Shown: piece by piece, positions 10,555 to 23,931 of the stretch
Layout: each line of letters opens with the position of its first letter
How positions within the stretch are numbered: position 1 is the first letter of the stretch
From: Daphnia pulex
Taxonomy: Eukaryota; Arthropoda; Branchiopoda; Diplostraca; Daphniidae
Length of the DNA stretch: 64,000 nt
Direction of reading: 5' to 3'
Assembly: GCF_021134715.1 (NCBI RefSeq)
Contig: NC_060023.1
Location: 434,001-498,000 of the forward strand
Position numbers and translations under genes: made by a program
Notes under the pieces: model-generated
The model's database searches: none
What the model saw: the letters and a program-made list of their open reading frames with translations, nothing else
What the model was told of the DNA's origin: nothing

Positions 10555-12570
10555 ATGTCATATTTAACTTATTTACTTTTCTTAATATTGTTCATAATTT
10601 GGTCCACATTTTCTATTGGCGGGTCTTCATCGACGCCCAATCTCCTCAACGGCCAACACATCCGCGTCATCTGGGTAATAAATAACAGTGAATTAGAATT
10701 ATATTACATTGTTAACGAAAATTGAGATTAACTTGGTATAAAATACTCTATTGCAGACACTTTGGAGTGGAAACCCCAAAGGATTGAATGGACCACTTAA
10801 AGGAGGGGTAATGCTAGAGTGCCTATCGTCACGTTTCAATTTCACGTAACTAAGAAAATAAAAATTCAGAATTTTATTTCTTTTCCTTCTTTAACTTAAC
10901 ATTTAATTTACTTACTCTGGCCAGATACGAAATGGTTAGAGTGACGGAATTTAAACTAGAGCCAACTGGAAAAGAACGAGGACTTGTAAACTATTTTTGG
11001 GATCAAGTTGAGTTGGTTCTATTTTTCTATTATGATACAATTTTATCTGATTCACATCTATCTTACTTTAGCGTGCTGTTGGTAAAATGTAAGAATTATT
11101 TTTTTATTTTGCAGCAATGCGATTTGCTGACCCAAGATGTGGTGCCAACACCTCAGCGCAATAAAATCGTCGACCTGACAACGCCTTGGTATTACGGGAA
11201 TTTAGTTTGCGTCATTCCCGTACCTGATGAAACGGCCAACATCAACTCAGTTATCAAACCGTTTCAATGGCCGGTTTGTATATAATACCTTTCAATTGGT
11301 TATTAAATTTTCGGCATTCAGCAAAACCAGTTACTCGATCAACAGGTCTGGCTATTAATCGGGGTATCGATCGTTGTGGTCATTGCAGTTTTGAATTTAC
11401 TCCAGCGCTACCTGGAATATCGATCCGCATTCGAAATGGATTTTAAAACCAGCAATAAACCACGAGCCGAAAAATGGCGGACTGGAAATCAATATCTCTA
11501 CGTTTTCGGCAATTTGCTGTCACAAGGTTGCTTTTATAACATCTTTAATTACTCTTCGATCACAGCCAGTCACAGCTAACATGTATAATTTAATTCAAAG
11601 GTGGTTTCTGCCCATCGAAATGGCTACCCTACCGACTTGTCGCTGGCGTGTGGATCCTGGCCGCTTTCATCTTCGTCCAGGCCTACACGTCGACTCTCAT
11701 CACTTACGTCGTGACGCCAATCAATCAGCCACTAATCAATTCAGTCTATGACATTGCTGGCAGTAGCGACATCAATTTACTTGTCAGAGAAACGGGATCT
11801 TTAAATACGTTACTTTCGGCAAGTCAAAAACGTAAATAGATTCAAAGAGCATAATAATCAAAGTTCATTATTATTTTTACACGAGACAGACCAACAATTT
11901 CACGGGACTATTTGCGACATTGCGAAAAAAACTTGATGCAGTCCCGAATTCTCGATGTGTATCTCCGTCTGAATGCATACGTTTGATGACACCAGGTTCA
12001 AGAAATGTCTTCGTTGATGTAAGCTATGCATTCAAGTCTAATTACAAAAATTGTTTTCATTTTTAATTGATTAACTATTGACTATCTTAGGCAAAGGCTT
12101 TTGTATTGGATGAAATCAGAAAAGATTATAAAAAGACGGGCAAATGCAACTTTCAAATAGCGAAAGAAAGTTTCATCAGCGCCACGGCATCGTTTGCCCT
12201 TCCGAAAAACAGTCCCTACACGCCAGTTATAAGCCGAGGGTAAGAAAGTAAAAACCAAAATGTCGCTTCTTCATTCAAGTTATATAACATTTGTTTCAAT
12301 CAAAATAGACTATTGGAACTGATGCAGATTGGCCTCATCGACCACTGGGACACGTGGTTCCGCCCAATGCCGCCTCAATGTAACGGAAAACCCCCAAATG
12401 GAAACAAGACCAAGAAGCTTTCGCCTCTTTCCCTGAAAAATTTGACCGGTGCATTTCTAGTTTTACTTGTTGGACTGAGCCTTTCGATTTTAGTTTTCCT
12501 CATCGAAAAAATCAATTCTGTCTCTAAATGTCGTCGCAGTCGCAAAGTTAATGGGTTGCAACGAGACTAA
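10555..12570 (+). CDS. Ionotropic receptor, IR2
   Basis: Exons 10555-10674, 10757-10845, 10925-11006, 11115-11273, 11346-11526, 11601-11818, 11890-12018, 12091-12239 and 12309-12570 encode 462 aa with the domain order of IR1. The start ATG lies in the same CTCACcATGTCATATTTA context as IR1 and IR4. PTPQRNKIVDLT keeps the ligand-contact Arg (about residue 112). The linker after M1 is about 11 residues shorter than in IR1 (exon 5 is 181 versus 214 nt). Exon 8 is nearly identical to IR1 exon 8, while intron 7 is nearly identical to that of IR3, so the gene is a mosaic. The protein ends at GLQRD; downstream sequence still resembles the acidic tail of IR4. Intron 6 begins GCAAGT. Confidence 0.92.
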
Positions 12571-15525
12571 AATTACACATTCGTGTAGCTGTCGAAAGAT
12601 AACAGAAGAAGAACCCCCGTTTATCCTTGGAATAGTATAGGTTTTAGGTAGAATTCAAAGTTCAAACTCGCACACATCTGCTGCATTCCACCGCAACGTT
12701 CTGCCAATGTAAAAGTCGTTCCTTTGAAACCTCAAAGGTGTACGATCGCGTAAAGGCGGAATGGATATTTTCTTGATGAAATGGTAAACGATAGTAAATA
12801 ATCGATAAGCACTTGCGTAAAATGTTAGTTGGACAAGTACCCCGATTAACTTGTATCTCTTTTTGCTTTTAAATATTTAATCATGCACCTATCATTAGTT
12901 GGACGATGAATGCACAAGCTTAAAATACACTATCAAAACAATTACAGGATTACCCGTTAAAGTTTGATTTCTCTGTCTATATTTACGTCAACATTATCAA
13001 TATAAGTTGGCTTTAAGAAAGAAGTCAACTTCGTGGTTGACTTGAATAAAATGATAATACCCAAATTTGCAATTTGGTTGCTGATTGGGGATTAATTTTT
13101 ACAGTCAGCTGATTTTTGAAAACGGAAAACAAAACACTGCCGTCATGCGGTCATGGCGGCAATGGTGGTGACCGGCGAAGGACGAAAGACTGTGGTCACA
13201 GACTACGATGTAATGTCTAAAACTCAAATAAACCAAGTCACATTGCACACGAAAGTATTAGAGGTATTTCACTTTAGTTAGAAATCACGTACGGGTCAAC
13301 AGGATTTTCTTCTTAAAAGAAAAGAGCATGCTCATGTCATCTGATGTTTTGCTGACTGTGCAAATATTTTTAAGATTTGAGGTGTTGACTGTGTGGAATA
13401 GCCTGTACAGCCTCCATATTTATTTTTATCTTGGCATGAGTGTGATGGTTATTATCTCGGAAACACTATAGTTTTTGTTTCTAAATAAATCTTTTGTTAA
13501 ATATAGGTCCTGCACTCCTGCCACGGTTGTAAAGAAAGCATTGGCATGAAAATCCTCGTTTACAATGTCTGTTAGGTAAATCTCTGTTATTTTGCTTTCT
13601 TTTGGATACCTACGAGCTCTGTCTCTAGACAACTCACTTTCACCCTCAATGAACCGAATACTGATGATGCATCCTCTAATGTCACACCCTACTTGTAACG
13701 GTAACGGGTGTCGTTATAGTTATTTGCTAGCATAAGATTAAACGAACAATGTGGGGTGTAAGGAACAAACATTCATGTTTTCTACGTTTAGTTTCTCCAT
13801 AGAAATTACGTTGACAAAAGTCTAAGTTGTCACATAGCCTAGATTATATTTTAGATTCCTTTATTATTATTTCTTTTTCATTGTCGCTTCTTATTCTTCA
13901 CGCTACAAGCAGATTATTGAAATCTAGTTTGTGTTTCACCAGATAGCCCTTGTTGACTTTCGATGAGAAATAATAAGACGCAATAGCATAGGCCTACAGG
14001 AATTCGGTCATTGCCAGTCAATCTAAAATTTTCAAACTCATTAATCATTTTCATTGCAGGTTGACGTGACAGAAAATGAGAAAACTTGACGAATGCGACA
14101 ATGTCGTTGACCATCGGTTTTCCGAGCAAGTGAATTTCAGAATTCAAAATAACAGATATTCAGAAGGTCGACGCAGTATCGAAGAAACAAGACGAAGCCA
14201 ATAATTCATTTCGAAGGAGAAGCACGACAAATTGATTTTCCTATGCATCGATGAACCTTGACTTAGTAAGTCGTAACCCAAAAGATCCGGACAATTGTTA
14301 AGGGTTGCGATTATTTGGAACGTATAAGACGATTGATTATTTAAGCACATTTGGGGATAGTATAAACCTTTATGAATAGTTAGAGCATGTATGTGGAGAG
14401 ATTTTGAAGGTAATTTCCCAGTCGCAATTTAAATGTAGTCGATAACCTTGCATTTAAACACTAGTGGCCATATCAAAGGGTGGTGATGTATATGAAATCA
14501 AGAAAGGAGTTGGTGGAAATGGTTCCGGAACTAAATGAAGACTAGAATTTTCCTTTTTTTTTCTACCGTCGATTTGCCATTTTTATAAGAAAAATTCAAT
14601 AAATTTTGATGGGCATCTTCTATCCGTCCATTCATAAGTTGGGTTGGGGATTAACTTACAAAGAACAAATTCACGATAATGTTTCTGTCATCTATCTCCG
14701 ATATTATCGTGATATTCGTTGGATATTAATTAATTACTATTATATTATTTATCTAGTTTTTGTGTTAATGTTTCAGTGTTGTCGACTTTATCGCTTCTAG
14801 TCTGGACTCTGGCGGACTGCAACTTTGAACAGCTTTTGAAGGAAAATATCGTTTAATTTAATGGCCAGGCAGGCTAGCAAACTAATAAAGGTAAAGACAA
14901 TTTTTATAATCAATTTTTCATAGAATAACGTAAAACAGAACGAAAATTCAAAAAATAGTCTTTTAGCTTTTGCCGTTTTACAAACCTGCGTCATGGGCGA
15001 TTAATGGCAACTTGATTTATTTCATACGAATTTTAAAGTTTAAAAGTTAACAAATGCATACCGTAAGTTAGTCGTAAGAATACGCATTGTATTTCGACTG
15101 TCCTCGATCACAACCAGTCGATCCTATTTTTAACAAACTCATCAATCATTTACGTGGTTGATTGACGTGGCAGAAACACAACTGGACAGGTTGTGCGGAC
15201 AGGACTAATGCGGCAGGTTTGAACAAAGTCGCATCAGTTTGATGAGCCAGCGAATTTTCACTCTAGAATTCAACGCAGCGGACGGGGAGTTGTCGATATC
15301 ATCCAAGTTTTAAAAAAGGCCGATGCGTTTCCACAGCAACCCTTTGATTATGACACGTATTGTTGTGTTTTTGAACCGAAGAAAAATCAAGGAAAGCTTC
15401 TTTCTTTAGCATTGAGATGTGATCAGTCGTTAACAGATGTTGAGCCAGTGAAGATTGGCATTGGAGTTGTAACACAATTTTTTTAGTTGGCACTCAATCA
15501 AATTTGATCCATCTGCTGACCCTCA
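12571..15525. other. IR2-IR3 intergenic region
   Basis: Carries the copies of the post-IR1 blocks (13100-13560) and the distal IR upstream block (14010-14330), plus a second partial copy at about 15090-15190 just before IR3. TAGGCCTA occurs at 13989 and TAGCCTA at 13835. Short frames on both strands have no family motifs and are not shared between copies. Confidence 0.45.
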
Positions 15526-17660
15526 ATGGCTCATTTAGCTCCAACTTTTTTAATGCTGATCACTATAGCACTCACCACTTTGAACCGTGGCACCTGTTTA
15601 GCGACGCCAAATTCGATGGTTTCATCTGGGTAATACGAATTGCATAAGCTTTAGCGTTCTTGGCCCACAAAAAAGTTATCCATTATATGGACCGTCTGGA
15701 AGCTTCTAAATTTCTTAAAAATGTCCTTTTAACTCTCCTTTTCTATTTGCAGTTTCTCTTCGACGCCCAATCCGCTCAACGGTCAACACCTCCGCGTAAT
15801 CTGGGTAATTATTATCAATGAATTTACATTAGTAATTGCAATTAAGATTAACTTGGCATTAAATACTCTGTTGCAGACACTTTGGAGTGGAAATCCCAAA
15901 GGACTTATTGGGCCGCTGAAAGGAGGCATAATTCTAGATACTTTATCCTCACGTTTAAATTTTACGTAACTAAATCAAAGAATTTCATTACGATGGCTTT
16001 TTTACCTTTTTGTTTAATCCCTCGGTCAGGTACGAGATGGTTCGGGTGACGGAATACAGACTGGAACCACCAGAAAATGGACGCGGACTTTTTAACTATT
16101 TGTGGGATCAAGTTAAGTTACTTTAATTTACTTTTGGTACAAATTAAGAATTATTTTTGTATTTCACAGCAATGCGATTTGCTGGCACAAGATGTGTTGC
16201 CTACCTTCCAGCGCAATAGAATCGTCGACCTGACAACCTATTGGTATTACGGGGATTTAGTTTTCCTCATTCCCGTGCCTGATGAAACGGCCAACATAAA
16301 CTCCGTCGTTAAACCATTTCAATGGAAGGTACTGTACCTTATAATTCCTATGATTTTTCACGTTCAACAGCCTCCGTTATTCCATCAAAAGGTCTGGCTA
16401 GCCATCGGGGTATCGATCGTTTGCGTCATCGCAGTTTTAAATTTAATTCAGCACTTGGAATATCGATCCGCATTCATTACGGATTTTAGACCAAACAATA
16501 AACCACTGCCCAAAAACTACACGAACGATGATCAACTTCGGCCTGAGTTAGTCAATGGAAAAAAGCTACAGTTTAAGAAATGGCAAACCGGAAAACAGTA
16601 CCTCTACGTTTTTGGCAATTTGCTTTCACAAGGTTCACAGCCTTTGAATATTCATCGCTGTCACAATTCATCATAGATATTTTTTAAAATTAGGTGGCTT
16701 TTGCCCATCGAAATGGCTACCCTTTCGACTAGTCGCTGGCGTATGGACCCTGGCCGCTTTCTTCTTCGTCCAGTCCTACACTTCAACTCTGTTCACTTAC
16801 GTTGTGACGCCAATCAATCCACCGCTAATTAACTCTGTCAATGACATTGTTGACAGTGGCGACATCAATTTACTCGTCCGAGAAACAGGATTTTTAAATA
16901 CGTTACTTTTGGCAAGTCATAAAATCAATGAATATTCACAGATTATGAATAATGAAAATGAAAGAACAGCCCGAGGAACTTATAATTTTTTAACGTGAGA
17001 CAGGCCACCAATCACACGGGACTATTCTTGGCATTACAAAAGAAACTCGATTCTTTCCCTAAATCTCGATGTGTATCTCCGTCTGAATGCACCAAATTGA
17101 TGACACCAGGTTCAAGAAATGTCTTCGTTGATGTAAGCTATCCATTCAAGTCTAATTACAAAAATTGTTTTCATTTTTTTAATTGATTAACTATTGACTA
17201 GGCAAAGGCTTTTGTAATGGATGAAATCAGGAAAGATTTTAAAAAGAAGGGCCAATGCAATTTCCAATTAGCCAAAGAAAGTTTCATCAGTACCATGGCG
17301 TCGTTTGCCCTGGCAAAAAACAGTCCCTACACCCAAAAAATTTCCCAGGGGTAAGTTAATAGAAGGCCAAAGATGTCCGCTTTTTCATTCAAGTGTTTAC
17401 ATTTTTGTTTCACTCGTTGTTTCAATCGAAAAAGAATATTGGAACTGCTACAGATTGGCCTCATCGACCACTGGGACACGTGGTTCCGCCCCATGCCTCC
17501 GCAGTGTAATGGAAAACCACAAAGTGGTGGAAGCAAGAAAAAGAAACTTTCGCCACTTTCCCTGAAAAATTTAACTAGCGCATTTATAGTTTTATTTGTT
17601 GGACTAATCTTTTCTTTTTTGACTTTTCTCGGAGAAAAAATTATTTCTATCCGTAAATGA
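15526..17660 (+). CDS. Ionotropic receptor with a duplicated first exon, IR3
   Basis: Ten exons: 15526-15629, 15753-15804, 15877-15965, 16030-16111, 16170-16328, 16392-16632, 16694-16911, 17004-17132, 17202-17350 and 17435-17660, giving 482 aa in one frame. The paralogues have one first exon; here there are two partial ones. Exon 1a has a fresh signal peptide (MAHLAPTFLMLITIALTTL) and ends ATPNSMVSSG; exon 1b begins FSSTPNPLNGQHLRVIW. No in-frame ATG precedes exon 1b (TAA upstream), which supports this model. Arg is kept (PTFQRNRIVDLT). WPVW at the S1-M1 junction is WKVW, and the linker after M1 is the longest of the set (exon 5 of the usual count is 241 nt). Intron 7, the equivalent of intron 6 elsewhere, is GC-AG. 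The 5' structure is inferred from frame and splice sites only. Confidence 0.85.
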
Positions 17661-20486
17661 CATCACAAAAGTACGCGCAAAAACATCAAGGGTGCAGCAT
17701 GAGCCAAATGACTTAATTAATCCGAAATTGCCCAGCAAGTTGAACCCTTATTCATCCTTAAAATTAGCTTAGATTGAATAATTATACTAATCTTTAGGTA
17801 CTAGAACCTTTTTGACATCTCCTTTTTTCGCATTTATTCTCTCGCTCATCCGCATTCCGCCCTTTAAATTTATCTACGACTGACATTTTATAATATCTAG
17901 TGTCTGAATTGCCAACTTCTGGCGGAAAACTTTTTCTCATCAGCTAAATAGTTTGTAAAAATGGCGGAATGAAAATTTTCTTGATCGAATTTTATTCGTT
18001 TGCATATTTCTTTTTAACCCTTTTCCTTGTCTACTATAAAATTTAAACAAGAACCGCGGTGGACTCTTTTAAAAAGGTGAACTCCTTTTAGCTTAATTAC
18101 TTAAGAGTTAAGTTAAGACTACTCAACAGATGGATGGGACGACGAAACATAAGTTTGAAAAATACATCATCAGCTGACAAACAAAAAACAAAACACTACC
18201 ATCATGGCGGCGGTGATGACGATAGTTGTTGGCTTGTTGCATGTCAGCCATTACTGTAGTCAAGGTGTTTGAAAGTCGTTATGTGTTACATTGTTTCATT
18301 TCATCTGTTTGTAGGAATTTGTTAAATAACAGATTAGGTCAATAACACGTGGAATGTTACGGTCTTATTTCTTCATATTTTCGAGCAGGTATAAAAAGCT
18401 CGAAAAGTTGATATTGAATTTTAAAAGAAAGCATTGTGAAGTAAGACGATTTAATGAAGTCGGATTTTGGTTTTTGATGGTGTGACAGACCATATTTAAG
18501 TTTATCTTGGAATGACAAAAGGCTGTTATTTACAACTTATTTACTTTTCTAATAACTCTCACGTTAAAACTTAAAATTGGGTCTTGCCAGTTGCCATAAG
18601 AAAGCACTGGTATGAAAATCCTTGTTTCCAATGTCTGTTAGTATGTATGATAATCTGTGTTAAACTATTTATTCACTTTATTAGGTTGCCGTTGAAATTG
18701 TAGGCATTGAAAAAGTTGCTTGAAATAGTAAAATATCCCTGATGATCAGCCACCGTGTTCATTCACAATTGAGATAATGCTTTCACTAAACAACTGAAGG
18801 TTTTTAACGTCAGAGGTTATTTCCCGTGCTGGGGGTATAGGAAAATATTACTAAAATTTCAATCCAAACAAAGCAATTGATTTGTTATTCTGTGGACATA
18901 AAGGTCGACCGTTCGTTTCGAAAACACAAGTGGATTAGTAGGGCGCGCTGGGTTTTTTTTCTGGTTGAGATGAACATTTTAATGTAATAGCATTAAGGGA
19001 ATGTCAAATTGTAATTTATTTATTTCTTTTTTTTCCACCTGAATAGGAAACTTTGCCGAGGGGAAAGAAAAATTCCCACGAGAGAATCCAGTGAGACCAG
19101 ACATCCGATGGCTGGCCAGCATGATTCAACGGACGAAACATGTTTACTGGCGGACATAACGCTGGTGGACAACAACTTTTGCTTATTAAGAAAATGCCAC
19201 TTCGTTCAATGCTTGTAAAGAATTTTCAGGTTAGACAACCTCTAATATTTATGTTTCATTGTGGCATCTGATTCTTTATCAGGTATCAGGTAGCTTTTTG
19301 AAATCGTTGATAGGTTTTTTATTAAGTCAAAAATAGACTTTTGTGTTTTGGCATTCGACGTCTCTACCAAGTTTCCCCTTTTAAGGTCAGTATAGCCAAT
19401 CATTGTAAAGAATCATGGAAATCTTAATTTTTATTCGTGCTAATGTGGGTTTCCATTATCAATTGCAAGAAAACTGAGTTGTGTGAGCTATAGGTTGCGG
19501 TTATCGTACACCGCCAGCTAACTGAAGACCTAATTAACCCGTATTAGACATGTTGGGCTGCTGGTTGGGTAACACAAGATTTCTGTTTTATAAATTTTGA
19601 AACTGAAATAAGTTAACTTATACTGTACATACCACAAGTCGTATGCGATGTTACATTGAATTTCAACTACATTTGATCACAGGAAATCTTCCAGAACACT
19701 CGTGGTAGATCCAATATGTTTTCGAACAGAAATCATTTTCGTTGACGGCTTGTCTACGGTATCAGGATTTATAATTCAAAATAACAGTGAGATATATGGA
19801 CAGTTGACAGGATCAAAGTATGGAACAAGTCGGAAGTGAACCAACAATTTTGAGACGAAGAAAGAAAAGAATATCGAATTGATTTCCTTCGTTTCGATTA
19901 ATCCTGACGAAACTAGACCACCAAGGAACGTAGACAAAACCTTGGCGATTTTGTCGTATTGAGCTTTATCGCAATATCACCCAAACCATTTATGTACCTG
20001 ACTGATATGTAACGGCTTTAGTAGGATAATAGCAAAATGCAAAGTTGGAATTTAAATCTATTGGACAGAACGGTTACAAAAACCCAGAAAATTTCTAAAA
20101 CGAAATGAATCCCAAGTAAAAAGGTAAATCTAATTTCAAAGGACCCATGGGTACCGTATCACGTAACTAAGTAGGCCTATGTCCGAGTTTTCAAATAAGA
20201 CTCGTTAAATTTTAAAACATACGATGAAAGACAGTCTAGGGACGTTTCTGAAAAGTTGACAGACGAATAGCCTACCGAATAGCAAATTTATTTAAATCCA
20301 TAACATTTCATATCCTGACTATACTAACGTGGTTTATGTAAGCATTCATACATCATATCTCCCCGTTTCCACAACAAACAAACAGTTATCTATTTCAACG
20401 ATTTGTATTGTTGTGTTGTACTTGTAGCGATTTTCGTGCAGTTGGATCTGGAAGCTTTACCTTGAAAGTCTATTTGCAGGCTCACG
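17661..20486. other. IR3-IR4 intergenic region
   Basis: Diverged copies of post-IR blocks lie at about 18150-18250 (CAGCTGACAAACAAAAAACA with ATGGCGGCGG) and 18580-18640 (GGTATGAAAATCCTTGTTTC). The distal upstream block is at about 19665-19960. The proximal segment at about 20400-20480 has GTGCAGTTGGATCTGG, matching the start region of IR1. TAGGCCTA is at 20172 and TAGCCTA at 20268. No gene seen. Confidence 0.45.
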
Positions 20487-22539
20487 ATGTCTTATTTACT
20501 TTTCCTTTTCTTAATAGGATGGCTTACCATTTCTATTCACGGTTCCTCATCAACGCCCAATCCGCTCAACGGCCAACACCTCCGCGTCATCTGGGTAATT
20601 TTTTGTTAATGAATTTACATTAGGTGTTACAATTAACTTGGCAATGAACATACTTTATTGCAGACACTTTGGAAGGGAAACCCTAAAGGGCTAATTGGAC
20701 CCCTCAAAGGAGGGGCAATGCTAGAAAGCCTGTCGTCACGTTTAAATTTCACGTAACTAAAAAGAAGAAATTCATTTCGTTGGTTCCTGCCTTTTCAAAC
20801 TAAACAATTATTTAATACGTATTTCCCGTTCAGGTACGAGATGGTTCGAGTAACAGAGTTCAAAATTGAGCCATCAGAAAAAGGACTAGGACTTTTTAAC
20901 TATTTGTGGGATCAAGTTAAGTTGGTTTAATTTATTTTTGGTACAAATTTTAAAAAAATTTTAAACTTTACAGCAATGCGATTTGCTGGTCCATGATGTC
21001 ATTCCAACACCCGAGCGCAATAAAGTCGTCGATCTGACGACTTATTGGATCTACGATCGTTTAGCTTTTCTCATCCCCGTACCAGATGAAACGGCCAACA
21101 TCGACTCCGTCATCAAACCTTTCCAATGGCCGGTTAGTGCCTTTCAATTTGCTCTTAATCTTAATTAAAAATCTGAAAAAAAAATTATTATTTAATCAAC
21201 AGGTATGGCTAGGACTGGGGATATCCATCGTTTGCGTTATCGCAATTTTAAATTTAATTCGACGCTACTTGGAATGTCGATCGACATTTTGTACGGGTTT
21301 TAGACCCAACAATGAACCACAGACAAGAAACTTAAAAACTGGAGGCCAACACCGTGCCAAGAAAAGGCAGACCGGAAATGAATATCTCTACGTTTTGGGA
21401 AATTTGCTGTCACAAGGTTTTTGTATATCTTTGACATTACGCTATCACGATTAAAATCAAAAATGTTCTTATTACTGTTATTTCAATAATAAGGTGTCGT
21501 TTGCCCATCAAAACAATTACCCTACCGACTAGTCGCTAGCGTTTGGATCCTGGCCGCCTTCATCTTTGTCCAGTCCTACACGTCCACTCTGTTCACTTAT
21601 GTTGTGACGCCAATCAGCCATCCGCTAGTCAACTCAATTTACGACGTTATTGGTAGTAGCGACATCAATTTAATAGTCAGAGAAACGGGACTTATAAATA
21701 CGTTACTTTCGGCAAGTTTAAAAAAGTGCCAATGACATTAGAATAACGAGAGAAACAGGTTTTAATTTTGATTATGCAACAGAACACCAATCACAGTACG
21801 GGCATATTCGCGACATTACAAAAGAAAGTGGATTCCTTCCCAAATTCTCGATGCGTATCGGTGTCTGACTGCATTCGAACTATCAAACCGGAATTGAGAA
21901 ATGTGTTAATTGATGTAAACATTTTACTCATTTGTTATCTTATTCTTGCTACAAGAATTCAGATTTAATCCCGTTTAATCGGTTAACTTAACTAGGCAAA
22001 TGTTTACCTAAAGGATGCCATCAGAAATGATTTTAAAAAGACGGGCAAATGCAACTTTCAAATGGCAAAAGAAGGATTCATCGGCACCACGATATCGCTT
22101 GCGCTACCGAAAAACAGCCCCTACACTCAAAGAATTTCCCAAGGGTAACCCAGTAAACTCCCATGATGTTGCCTCTTTATATTTTTTTTTTCAATTTATT
22201 TATTCTGTTAGAATTTTGGAAGTGCAGCAAACTGGCGTCGTTGACTTCTGGGACACGTGGATCCGCCCCATGCCTCCTCAATGTAATGGGAAACCCCAAA
22301 GTGGAAATAAGAAAAAGAAAACAACTCCTCTTTCCCTGAAAAACTTGACCGGTGCCTTTCTAGTTTTGTCGGTTGGATTGAGCCTTTCCTTTTTGGCTTT
22401 TCTCGTGGAAAAAGTCATTTCAATACGTGAGCGACATCACGCAAGTAATAAGTTGCAACAAGATTCAAATAACGTAATTGTAATGGTGCCATTTAAGGTT
22501 ACAGCAGAAGAGGAAGAACCAGTGGTCATCCTTGATTAG
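20487..22539 (+). CDS. Ionotropic receptor with a long acidic C-tail, IR4
   Basis: Exons 20487-20594, 20664-20752, 20834-20915, 20974-21132, 21203-21416, 21494-21711, 21783-21914, 21996-22144 and 22212-22539 encode 492 aa. S1 has PTPERNKVVDLT, so the Arg is kept with a Glu before it. M3 is VWILAAFIFVQSYTSTL. The stretch after the GC-AG intron is one residue longer (NTNHSTGIFATL). After M4 the tail runs to about 36 residues and ends KVTAEEEEPVVILD; IR1 and IR2 stop earlier, but their 3' flanks keep a similar reading (IR1: DLTEEEEP), so IR4 may show the ancestral end. CPSKWLPYR of the paralogues is CPSKQLPYR here. The last exon uses the acceptor TTCTGTTAG. Confidence 0.92.
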
Positions 22540-23356
22540 GTCGTTGCTTAGATTGGCCCATAACTAATCTTAAAAATTTGTCATTTTAGTATTTTCTTCA
22601 TTGCCTTGAGTTTCACCCACTTCTTTTCCGAAGAGGGTCGTTATTTAGTCTGTACCTTACCGTACAATTTTAAAATCGCACATCCGCATTCCGCCTCTTA
22701 TATTTTTCAATGTATAGTCAAGTTGTGTTTTTGGAGTTGGAATATGGAAACTTGGAAATGCCCAAAAGCCAAATTTTCTTTAACAAATAGTAGTCGATTG
22801 TAGTTCATGATTCACCTTTGTGTATGAAGTATTTAGACCGCGATGGACATGCAAGTCTTTGGCCTACTTCACTTTGCACTTATCTGCTGTACGACGAAAC
22901 TTATGGTCAAAATACACTAAAAATACGGAAGGTTAGATTTCTCTATCCAAAACTCTAAATATGCCTGACACATTTGAACTATTCGGCATTCTTTAAAACA
23001 TGTACATACTGACGATTCAGCTGTAGATCATTCTTATATTTCAGCTTTCAAGGCGGCCCAATTTAACAGTCATATCACTTTATTTTATATTTGGAAAAAT
23101 CCCTATTTCGTAGACTCACTATTTTTCTTTTGGCGGGCTTTTTTTTGTAATGCGAAAATTAGCAGATAGAAAGTTTGGTTACTAGATGGCACAGCTTAGT
23201 CGTCTTGACTGTCACAGTGTCACTCTTTTTATACCTCTTTAACGATTAATTATGAGTCTAGGAAAGTTTGGCAAGCTAGTAATTATTATTTGTGCTTATT
23301 CCAACTGTTACATTATCGTAAAAATTTACACCACTTTAACACATGGCCCATGGTGC

Positions 23357-23931
23357 ATAGACAAGTTCGGGATGCTGAGTTGCACAACCGCAAAATTAGG
23401 ATCGTGCGCCAACGAGTTTTTGTAACGTTGTGGGGATAGTAGAAAGCGGGTTTTTTATTATTTAAGCATAGAATTACTTATCTAATCTTAGAAATGTTCA
23501 GGATTATCGTTGTTTAGAACATTCTGCTTTTTAAAGAGTAATTTGAAATGTATAATTCAGCTTAGTTTACCCATTAAAATTAAAGAAAGTCCAAGCCTGG
23601 GATGCTGTTTAGTCTTTTCTTGTGTTTTTTGACAGATCTGCTGACAAGTGACAAGCTCAAACACACAAGAAAAGACTAAACAGCATCCCAGGCTTGGACT
23701 TTCTTTAATTTTAATGGGTAAACTAAGCTGAATTATACATTTCAAATTACTCTATAAAAAGCAGAATGTTCTAAACAACGATAATCCTGAACATTTCTAA
23801 GATTAGATAAGTAATTCTATGCTTAAATAATAAAAAACCCGCTTTCTACTATCCCCACAACGTTACAAAAACTCGTTGGCGCACGATCCTAATTTTGCGG
23901 TTGTGCAACTCAGCATCCCGAACTTGTCTAT
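23357..23931. mobile_element. Near-perfect palindromic (foldback) element, 575 bp
   Basis: The left arm 23357-23625 and right arm 23663-23931 (about 269 bp each) are inverted copies with one mismatch noticed (AAAGAG against TATAGAG in the arms), around a spacer of about 37 bp. The ends read TAGACAAGTTCGGG and CCCGAACTTGTCTA, so a TA target duplication as in Tc1/mariner MITEs is possible. It has no coding capacity. Such arms would give a very stable RNA hairpin if transcribed. The near identity suggests recent origin or homogenisation; an assembly artefact should also be kept in mind. Confidence 0.8.
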
